Positions 6,993 to 12,165 of a DNA stretch of 12,165 bases are shown here, in pieces. Positions within the stretch are counted from its first letter, which is position 1. Each line of letters begins with the position of its first letter. The stretch covers positions 1-12,165 of the forward strand of contig CAMTFK010000130.1 of the NCBI GenBank assembly GCA_947071285.1. Direction: 5' to 3'. This stretch comes from an uncultured Bacteroides sp. (lineage in GTDB: Bacteria > Bacteroidota > Bacteroidia > Bacteroidales > Bacteroidaceae). Both the position numbers and the translations under genes were made by a program. Under the pieces are notes generated by a model, which was given only the letters and a program-made list of their open reading frames with translations, did no database searches and was not told where the DNA came from.

Positions 6993-7067
6993 ATTTTATT
7001 ATGAATTGATTGGTTCGATAATCGTGCTAAAAAAAGTATAAATTATCAGCTAACTGAGATATTTCAG

Positions 7068-7075
7068 TAACTTTG
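7068..7075 (+). promoter_or_regulatory. Candidate -7 promoter element for rbfA and the permease gene
   Basis: TAACTTTG matches TAnnTTTG and lies 26 bp upstream of the rbfA ATG, giving a leader of about 20 nt. No convincing -33 TTTG is seen. Together with the element at 6985-6992 it makes the 139-bp gap between kinase and rbfA a divergent promoter region. Confidence 0.5.
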
Positions 7076-7101
7076 TATCAAAAATAAAGAAATAGTATAG
7101 T

Positions 7102-7434
7102 ATGGAAACTACCAGACAGAATAAAATATGTCGTTTACTTCAAAAGGAATTGAGCGAAATCTTCTTGTTACAAACCAAGTCCATGCCGGGCATATTGGTG
7201 TCGGTCAGTGCAGTGCGCATTAGTCCCGACCTGAGCGTGGCACGTGCTTATCTCAGTATCTTCCCTTCGGAAAAGGCCGAAGAAATGATTAAGAACATCA
7301 ATGAAAACATGAAATCTATCCGTTACGAGTTGGGAACGCGTGTGCGCCATCAACTTCGTATCATTCCGGAATTGAAGTTCTTTGTGGATGATTCGCTGGA
7401 TTATCTTGAGAAAATAGATGAATTGCTGAAGTGA
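7102..7434 (+). CDS. rbfA: 30S ribosome-binding factor A
   Basis: A 110-residue RbfA, a cytosolic maturation factor that binds the 30S subunit near the 5' helix of 16S rRNA and is needed for late assembly and cold growth. The single KH-like fold is visible. The N-terminal helix has LLQKELSEIFL, followed by VSVSAVRISPDLSVARAYLSIFP, where the family's characteristic [VI]xxVxxSPDL-type strand falls, and by the C-terminal segment HQLRIIPELKFFVDDSLDY, the typical closing helix-strand. Length is normal. The ATG at 7102 opens the first conserved helix. The stop codon TGA (7432-7434) overlaps the GTG start of the permease gene, so the two are cotranscribed and probably coupled. Confidence 0.93.
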   Translation: METTRQNKICRLLQKELSEIFLLQTKSMPGILVSVSAVRISPDLSVARAYLSIFPSEKAEEMIKNINENMKSIRYELGTRVRHQLRIIPELKFFVDDSLDYLEKIDELLK

Positions 7435-8663
7435 ACCTCCCCTTCTACATAGCCCGCCGCTACCTCTTCTCCAAGAAGAAGCACAATGCTATCAATATTA
7501 TTTCCGGCATCTCGGTGTGCGGGGTAGCATTGGCTACGCTGGCGTTGGTATGTACCCTTTCCGTGTTCAATGGTTTTCAGGATATGGTGGCAGGTTTCTT
7601 TACGGCTTTCGACCCTGAACTGAAGATAACGGTTCGGGAGGGGAAAGTCTTTGAACCGAATACCGAGACTTTTCAGGAAGTGCGTGCTTTGCCTGAAATC
7701 GATGTCTGGACAGAGACCCTGGAGGAGAATGCCATGGTGCAGTATAAAGACCGGCAGGCTATGGCGGTCATTAAAGGAGTGGAAGATAACTTTGAACAAC
7801 TGACCTCCATTGATAGTCTGCTATATGGCGCAGGTGAATTTATTCTGCATGATTCTATTGTTGATTATGGCGTCTTGGGTGTAGAATTGATATCTGAATT
7901 AGGCACAGGACTCCAGTTTGTCGACCCGTTGCAAGTGTATGCACCTAAACGGAATATGCGGGTGAACATGGCCAACCCTTCCGCTTCTTTCAATCGTGAT
8001 TATCTCTTCTCGCCCGGTGTGGTATTTGTTGTGAACCAGCAGAAATATGATGCGCGTTATATTCTTACTTCCCTTGATTTTGCCCGTAACCTCTTTAATT
8101 ATGATACGGAGGTATCTGCTATTGAACTGAAACTGAAACCGGGTGCTGATGTATCGGCTGTTCAGAAGAAGATTTCCCGTATCTTGGGAGATGATTTTGC
8201 GGTACTAAATCGTTACGAACAACAGGTAGATGTATTCCGTATCATGGAAATAGAGAAGTTCATATCCTATCTTTTCCTCACATTTATTCTTGCTATTGCC
8301 TGCTTCAATGTCATAGGCTCTCTATCTATGCTTATACTTGATAAACGCGAAGATGTGGAAACTTTGCGTAATCTCGGTGCGGACGACCGCCTGATAGCCC
8401 GTATCTTTTTATTTGAGGGACGCCTCATTTCTTTATTCGGTGCACTTGCAGGCATTGTTTTTGGTTTGTTGCTTTGCTACCTCCAGCAGCGTTTTGGGAT
8501 TATCTCTTTAGGTGGTGGCAGTGGCAGTTTCATTGTGGATGCTTATCCCGTCAGTGTTCATGCAACGGATGTGATACTGATATTTGTTACTGTTATTGCT
8601 GTTGGTTTCCTTTCTGTGTGGTATCCGGTGCACTATCTGACGCGGCGGTTGCTAAAAAGGTAA
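7431..8663 (+). CDS. lolE: FtsX-type ABC transporter permease, LolC/LolE-like
   Basis: A 410-residue inner-membrane permease of the LolC/E-MacB-FtsX fold, in which four transmembrane helices flank a large periplasmic domain. The helices are at about 22-46, 276-302, 328-352 and 378-402; the periplasmic domain is about 47-270. The cytoplasmic coupling segment DKREDVETLRNLGADDR (304-320) between helices 2 and 3 is typical, as is the opening FYIARRYLFSKKKHNAINIIS. In proteobacteria LolCDE releases outer-membrane lipoproteins to LolA; an equivalent role is inferred. No LolD-type ATPase gene is in the window, so the ATPase must be encoded elsewhere. The start is a GTG at 7431 inside the rbfA stop (GTGA). 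It is chosen because translation from it gives the conserved N-terminus and no ATG is available before the first helix. The choice between lolC and lolE is by resemblance only. Confidence 0.85.
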   Translation: MNLPFYIARRYLFSKKKHNAINIISGISVCGVALATLALVCTLSVFNGFQDMVAGFFTAFDPELKITVREGKVFEPNTETFQEVRALPEIDVWTETLEENAMVQYKDRQAMAVIKGVEDNFEQLTSIDSLLYGAGEFILHDSIVDYGVLGVELISELGTGLQFVDPLQVYAPKRNMRVNMANPSASFNRDYLFSPGVVFVVNQQKYDARYILTSLDFARNLFNYDTEVSAIELKLKPGADVSAVQKKISRILGDDFAVLNRYEQQVDVFRIMEIEKFISYLFLTFILAIACFNVIGSLSMLILDKREDVETLRNLGADDRLIARIFLFEGRLISLFGALAGIVFGLLLCYLQQRFGIISLGGGSGSFIVDAYPVSVHATDVILIFVTVIAVGFLSVWYPVHYLTRRLLKR

Positions 8664-8669
8664 TTGTAC

Positions 8670-8701
8670 CTGCACTTCATCCTTCCATTTCTGCACTTCG
8701 T
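8670..8701 (+). promoter_or_regulatory. Candidate LytTR operator: two 9-bp direct repeats with a 12-bp spacer
   Basis: CTGCACTTC occurs at 8670-8678 and again, exactly, at 8691-8699. The period is 21 bp, so both copies face the same side of the helix. Viewed as TGCACTTCAT (8671-8680) and TGCACTTCGT (8692-8701) with an 11-bp spacer, it closely resembles the site reported for the E. coli LytTR regulator YpdB (GGCATTTCAT, N11, near-repeat). LytTR domains such as AgrA also bind 9-bp direct repeats with 12-13 bp spacers. The repeat lies 78-109 bp upstream of a LytTR regulator gene, so autoregulation is the natural reading. Confidence 0.6.
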
Positions 8702-8740
8702 CGGAAAATCATCTTTTCATTACTGGGTATGAAGGATAAT

Positions 8741-8754
8741 CTGTACATTTACAG
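8741..8754 (+). promoter_or_regulatory. Inverted repeat overlapping a possible -7 element of the two-component operon
   Basis: CTGTA (8741-8745) and TACAG (8750-8754) form a 5-bp inverted repeat around CATT. Within it, TACATTTA (8744-8751) matches TAnnTTTG except at the last base. No -33 TTTG is found at proper spacing, consistent with an activator-dependent promoter. The LytTR-like direct repeat would then be centred roughly 70 bp upstream of the start. This is weak on motif grounds alone. Confidence 0.3.
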
Positions 8755-8778
8755 CAGATTCCTATAAATAAGAGCCGG

Positions 8779-9552
8779 ATGATAAAGTACCTGTTAGTAG
8801 AAGATGAGCGTTTCGCTTACGAAGAGATGAAGCGGATGATGGAGAAGTTACGCCCTGATTATCAGTTGGAGGCGTGGGTGAGCACTGTGGAGCAGACTGT
8901 GCAATTCCTGAAACATCATCAGGTGGATTTGATGCTGCTTGATATTCGTCTGACGGATGGGAACAGCTTTGACGTCTTTGAGCAGATTCAGGTTACCACG
9001 CCGGTCATCTTCACCACCGCCTATGACGAACATGCCATCCGGGCATTCAAGGTGAACAGTGTGGATTATCTGCTGAAGCCTGTGGAAGAAGCTGATTTGC
9101 AGGCGGCATTGAGTAAGTTTGAGCAACTCCGGGTGGTGCAGTTCCGGATGGAAGCGCCTTCCTTGCCGGATTATAAGCAGTTGGAAAGTGCTTTGATGAG
9201 CAACTGCAAAAAGAACCGTTTCCTTATTCAGAAGGGCGATGCATACCATTATGTGGAGACTGCGGATATAGCTTTCTTTTACAGTGAAGATAAGGTGGTG
9301 TTTTTGCATACTTTCGCCGATAAACGCTATATCGTGGACTATACACTGGAGCAGGTGGAGCAACTGTTGGATGAAAGGATTTTCTTTCGTGCTTCCCGGA
9401 ATTGTATAACTAATATCAACTCTATCCGGAAAATCTCCAAGTACTTCAACAGCCGGTTGAAGTTGACCCTGCAACCTGAGTGCCCGCACGAAATCCTGAT
9501 TAGCCGTGTGCGGGTTCCTGATTTCCTGAAATGGGTGGATGGTGTACTCTAA
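8779..9552 (+). CDS. LytTR-family response regulator
   Basis: A 257-residue two-component response regulator of the LytR/AlgR type. The receiver domain spans about 1-115. The acidic pocket is Glu8-Asp9, the phospho-acceptor is Asp55 in LMLLDIRL, the switch Thr is at 79/80 in IFTTAY, and the conserved Lys100-Pro101 is in YLLKP. A linker follows to about 145. The LytTR DNA-binding domain runs to the C-terminus, with the characteristic segments DIAFFYSEDKVVFLHT, FFRASRNCITNINSI and ISRVRVPDFLKWV. It is encoded directly ahead of a LytS-type kinase (12-bp gap), its probable cognate partner. An exact 9-bp direct repeat with LytTR-operator geometry lies upstream, suggesting autoregulation. The 115-bp gap after the permease gene and that operator favour a separate promoter. 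Target genes are unknown. Confidence 0.93.
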   Translation: MIKYLLVEDERFAYEEMKRMMEKLRPDYQLEAWVSTVEQTVQFLKHHQVDLMLLDIRLTDGNSFDVFEQIQVTTPVIFTTAYDEHAIRAFKVNSVDYLLKPVEEADLQAALSKFEQLRVVQFRMEAPSLPDYKQLESALMSNCKKNRFLIQKGDAYHYVETADIAFFYSEDKVVFLHTFADKRYIVDYTLEQVEQLLDERIFFRASRNCITNINSIRKISKYFNSRLKLTLQPECPHEILISRVRVPDFLKWVDGVL

Positions 9553-9564
9553 ATCTCTCTGCTT

Positions 9565-10569
9565 ATGAAGAATAAATGGTATATCCTTCTTTTTGTGCTG
9601 TTGATTGCAGTGTCGTTGTTCGCATTTCAGTATGTGGCGGAACTTCTTTCCGATGCTCCCCGGAGCTTAAGTTTAGAAACCCAATACCTGCTCAATCTGC
9701 CTGCCTGTATTCTTGTAGGTATCGTTGATTTCCTCATTATCTTTGTTGTGCATAAACGTCTGGGCTGTGTCAGTAACACGATGAGAGTGTTTGTCGATTT
9801 GCTACTGACATCTGTGTGGGTGAGTATATTTGGTGTGGTGGCAAATTATGCCCTGTCCATCATTCTGAATGAACCCTGGCCGGAAGATTATGCCATACTG
9901 AAAATGTCTTTGCCGGTGGTGCTCTGGAATTGTATGATTGTCCTGTTGATTGAGATATTCTTTTACCAGCAGAGCCAGATGGAGGCAGAGAAGAAATTGG
10001 CACTCGTTGAGAAAGAAAAGATTCAATACCAATATGAGACGTTGAAAGCACAGATAAATCCGCATTTCCTGTTCAATAGCCTGAATGTACTTGCCTCGCT
10101 GGCTTACAGTGATGCAGAAAAGACGAACCAGTTTGCCAAAAAACTGTCGGGTGTTTATCGTTATCTGTTGTTGACGAATAATCGTCCGATGGTTACTTTG
10201 AAGGAGGAACTGGCTTTTCTGGAACGTTATATTTTCCTGGAGAAGATTCGTTTTGAAGATGCACTGTTCATTGAAATCGGCGAAAGTGATTTATATGGAA
10301 CCCGGCAGATTATCCCCGTCAGCTTGCAATTGCTGGTGGAGAATGCGATAAAGCATAATATAGCTACTTTGAAAAATCCTCTTGTTATTCGGATTGATAT
10401 GGCGGATGATGGCATTGTGGTTTCCAATAATCTGCAACTGCGAACTTCGGTGGACAGGGGTGGTGTGGGGTTGGGAAACCTGCAAAAGCAATATGCTCTT
10501 TATAATAAGGAGATTGCCATCACCGAAAGCAGTACGGAATTCACGGTAAGAATCCCTTTCCTCGAATAA
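9565..10569 (+). CDS. LytS-type membrane histidine kinase (His_kinase/PF06580 family)
   Basis: A 334-residue sensor kinase. Four transmembrane helices occupy roughly 6-26, 43-64, 78-101 and 115-134, with very short loops and no recognisable extracellular sensor domain, so a membrane-embedded or cell-envelope stimulus is inferred. A coiled segment (137-160) leads into the family's phospho-acceptor motif QINPHFLFNSLN (His167). The HATPase part follows, with N box LLVENAIKHN (Asn260, Asn265) and a glycine loop GGVGLGNL (299-306), which is the short G2 form of this family. All expected catalytic features are present. The ATG is 12 bp after the response regulator stop, so the two are one operon. 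This family pairs with LytTR regulators, which agrees with the neighbour. Confidence 0.93.
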   Translation: MKNKWYILLFVLLIAVSLFAFQYVAELLSDAPRSLSLETQYLLNLPACILVGIVDFLIIFVVHKRLGCVSNTMRVFVDLLLTSVWVSIFGVVANYALSIILNEPWPEDYAILKMSLPVVLWNCMIVLLIEIFFYQQSQMEAEKKLALVEKEKIQYQYETLKAQINPHFLFNSLNVLASLAYSDAEKTNQFAKKLSGVYRYLLLTNNRPMVTLKEELAFLERYIFLEKIRFEDALFIEIGESDLYGTRQIIPVSLQLLVENAIKHNIATLKNPLVIRIDMADDGIVVSNNLQLRTSVDRGGVGLGNLQKQYALYNKEIAITESSTEFTVRIPFLE

Positions 10570-10941
10570 TCCTTCTTCCGGCTTATCTTTTGATTTCTGA
10601 ATTTCAGCCGATTGTTGGTGCAGTTGGTCGGAAAGCACTTATACCGGATGTTCTAAACGTGTTTCTTTGCAATAAATATATAATCTAATTTAAGTTTTGT
10701 AAGTTGCTTATGTTGTTGATAATCAAAAGTATCTCAATTCTCCTCCTCTTGGGAGGAGGAGTACCCGCAGGGGGAGGTGGTAGGTGGGAAAAATACCTAT
10801 AAGTCATTAGTCTAATGCCTTTATTTCTCACCTACCACCCCGCCCTTTGGGCACCCCTCCTCCAACTGGAGGAGGGGAATTGAGATAGTCTCAATAACAT
10901 ATAAGTGATTTGCTAAACTTTAATAATCTAATTTATTAGCA
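10570..10941. other. 372-bp intergenic region with REP-like repeat and a flanking 13-bp direct repeat
   Basis: The gap between the LytS-type kinase and the DUF6268-like gene holds the large inverted repeat at 10730-10887. It also holds an exact 13-bp direct repeat, ATAATCTAATTTA, at 10680-10692 and 10923-10935, one copy on each side. The second copy lies directly before the ATG at 10942 and probably overlaps its promoter or leader. A TTTG at 10909-10912 could serve as a -33 box, but no clean TAnnTTTG follows. No convincing coding frame is seen here. Confidence 0.6.
10730..10887. repeat. 158-bp REP-like imperfect inverted repeat
   Basis: TATCTCAATTC (10730-10740) and GAATTGAGATA (10877-10887) are exact reverse complements at the outer ends. 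The arms (10733-10786 and 10829-10884) match at about 45 of 54 aligned positions by hand, with a 2-nt gap, around a 42-nt AT-rich centre. Each arm also folds on itself, for example CCTCC/GGAGG stems at 10742-10760 and 10858-10875. The G/C-rich arms stand out from the AT-rich flanks. There is no coding frame. The shape fits a dispersed bacterial REP or MITE-type palindrome; copy number cannot be judged from one window. Confidence 0.85.
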
Positions 10942-11844
10942 ATGAGACGATTCTCTTATCTTACATTTCTGTTGCTCTCGTTAGCGGCAGTCGGCTGCTT
11001 TGCACAGGGAGTGATTAAAACGGAGTATATGCCTGCATCTTCCTTCAAGGATGAAGCGGGTAATAAGCTGGGCTCTGGCGACTTACTTAAAGTGAGCGGG
11101 GCCTATACGTTGCCTTTCTCCCTGAAACAGAACGCTTCGGGGCAGCCCATTATGTGGTCGGCATCGGTGAGCGGCGCTTATGCGGTACTTAATAATAAGG
11201 ATATGGTGCTGGATATGCATCCTGATGAAGTGCTGAATGCCAATCTTAGTTTGACACACGTGCGCCCTATCTCGAAAAAGTGGTATATGATTGCGAGTGT
11301 GGGTGGAGGCGTTTATTCTGCACCGGATGCAATTACGTGGGAGAGTGTGTTGGTGAATGGTGCGATTATCTTTGTATATAAATGCAGGAAGAATTTGGAT
11401 TTAGGTATTGGAGCGGGAGTGACGAACTCATTTGGCGTACCGATTGCCATGCCGATGTTCTTCCTTAATTGGCAGCTCTCCGGTAATTATGAAGTGAATG
11501 TAAACCTCTCTTCAGGCATGGAGATATCAGGAGCAGTGCGGTTGGGTAAACGATTTAAGCTGAGGCTGGTGGCTATGGAGATGGATGGAATGTCTTCGGT
11601 GATGGATGTGGACGGAAAATCCATGATATATGCTTCCGCCATGATACGCTCTTATCTGCGTCCTGAATACAAGATAGATGAGAAATCGTGCCTGTTTCTG
11701 GGAGTAGGAGGCAATTGGCTCAGGTCTGCCGATCTGACTAAACGCACGTTGAAAGGCTTTGCCAATAGTATGTTCAAGGATAAAGAAGAAACGAACTTCT
11801 ACCCGACTGTTTATTTGTCAGCCGGATTGAAGTGGGGCTTTTAG
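10942..11844 (+). CDS. DUF6268-like outer-membrane beta-barrel protein
   Basis: A 300-residue exported protein of unknown function. Residues 1-22 are a signal peptide, probably cleaved after CFA in GCFAQG. The AVGC stretch looks slightly like a lipobox, but the barrel-like remainder argues for signal peptidase I. The mature part alternates short hydrophobic and polar strands rich in Gly, Ser and aromatics (for example MIASVGGGVYSAP, LDLGIGAGVT and YLSAGLKWGF). It ends in Phe, the usual terminal signature of outer-membrane barrels recognised by BamA. I place it in the DUF6268 group by overall resemblance, not by a diagnostic motif. It lies 372 bp after a LytS/LytTR pair in the same orientation, so it may be a target, but there is no LytTR-like repeat in front of it. 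The ATG at 10942 begins the signal peptide. Confidence 0.72.
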   Translation: MRRFSYLTFLLLSLAAVGCFAQGVIKTEYMPASSFKDEAGNKLGSGDLLKVSGAYTLPFSLKQNASGQPIMWSASVSGAYAVLNNKDMVLDMHPDEVLNANLSLTHVRPISKKWYMIASVGGGVYSAPDAITWESVLVNGAIIFVYKCRKNLDLGIGAGVTNSFGVPIAMPMFFLNWQLSGNYEVNVNLSSGMEISGAVRLGKRFKLRLVAMEMDGMSSVMDVDGKSMIYASAMIRSYLRPEYKIDEKSCLFLGVGGNWLRSADLTKRTLKGFANSMFKDKEETNFYPTVYLSAGLKWGF

Positions 11845-12165
11845 TTCAATTCAAAACGTTGTTCTACTAAAATAATGTTTTTCCGATTTTGTCAGCACTC
11901 CAGCACTAATATCCTTCAAACCCTTTGTTAATCGGACTTTGAAGGGTGTGCTGACAAGGTGTTTGTAAGTGACGACAAACGTTTTGTCAGCACTGCTTTT
12001 TGGCCAGTTCTCGGATGTGTTTAAACATAGAGGCACTTGAGATTGAACGGGCTTTGAAGTCAATGTATCTGATTGGAATATAATATGTTGTAGTTTCCTG
12101 ATGGTAGGGAACTGTAGTGTACTGAATAAGTTGACACTTCTTAATCCACTAAAAAAGATGGAAAA
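11845..12165. other. Non-coding right edge with an invertible repeat and a possible mobile-element end
   Basis: 321 bp downstream of the DUF6268-like gene. It holds the three-copy TTGTCAGCAC structure described separately (11887-11994), then AT-rich sequence with a near-palindrome around GTTTAAAC at about 12017-12029. The last 50 bases include ACTGAATAAGTTGACAC and an ATG at 12158 preceded by an A-run, where a coding sequence might begin. The layout of a terminal sequence followed closely by an ATG is suggestive of an insertion-sequence left end, but the window stops too soon to tell. No complete gene is supported. Confidence 0.4.
11887..11994. repeat. Three-copy TTGTCAGCAC repeat with mutually exclusive stems
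   Basis: TTTTGTCAGCACT occurs at 11887-11899 and 11982-11994 in the same orientation. Its core in reverse complement, GTGCTGACAA, lies between them at 11948-11957. The central copy can pair with the left copy (11889-11898), enclosing a second exact stem CCTTCAAA (11913-11920) with TTTGAAGG (11938-11945). Alternatively it can pair with the right copy (11984-11993). A small GACAAA/TTTGTC hairpin (11974-11979, 11983-11988) competes with the second option. The structure starts 42 bp after the gene stop, so it could act as a terminator or be a dispersed repeat. Confidence 0.8.

Noticed and set aside
11851..12063. A 70-codon minus-strand frame over the TTGTCAGCAC structure
   Set aside because: Most of it is the repeat sequence itself, and no family resemblance or promoter is visible. 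I treat it as an effect of the repeat.

Overview
The window looks like a Bacteroides-type chromosome (order Bacteroidales). The evidence is protein-level resemblance, promoter-like TAnnTTTG elements in place of sigma70 -10 boxes, poor Shine-Dalgarno sequences, TPR-fused sensor kinases and a DUF6268-like outer-membrane protein. Most of it is ordinary core genome with three regulatory insertions or decorations.

Layout. 140-1090 (-) is a XerC/XerD tyrosine recombinase, divergent from aroQ (1291-1713) and pyk (1737-3194), followed by a CCoAOMT-like O-methyltransferase (3295-3924). On the opposite strand, meeting the methyltransferase tail to tail with a 3-bp gap, is a two-gene sensor-kinase operon. 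Its first gene (5871-6962) is a complete histidine kinase with a tiny sensor region. Its second (3928-5874) has a large TPR sensor but a degenerate kinase half: the phospho-accepting His is Tyr and the ATP-binding boxes are gone. Then rbfA (7102-7434) overlaps a LolC/E (FtsX-type) permease gene (7431-8663) by GTGA. A LytTR response regulator (8779-9552) and LytS-type membrane histidine kinase (9565-10569) form a two-component system, and a DUF6268-like beta-barrel protein (10942-11844) closes the coding part.

Non-coding structure is rich. There is an 11-bp tandem repeat array with inverted units between xerD and aroQ, lying between two promoter-like elements that point at each other. A perfect 24-bp inverted repeat sits just before the methyltransferase start. 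An exact 9-bp direct repeat with a 12-bp spacer, the geometry of LytTR-domain operators, lies upstream of the LytTR regulator. A 158-bp REP-like inverted repeat precedes the DUF6268 gene, and a three-copy invertible TTGTCAGCAC structure follows it. The extreme right edge may be the start of an insertion sequence or another gene, but too little is visible to say.

How it fits together. xerD, aroQ, pyk, the methyltransferase, rbfA and the permease are housekeeping genes that I recall being neighbours in Bacteroides; on that view the kinase pair is wedged into the cluster. The most interesting candidate is this pair: an active kinase and a translationally coupled pseudokinase with complementary losses, which together look like one split sensor. 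The LytTR/LytS pair probably regulates itself through the direct repeat; its other targets cannot be read from here.
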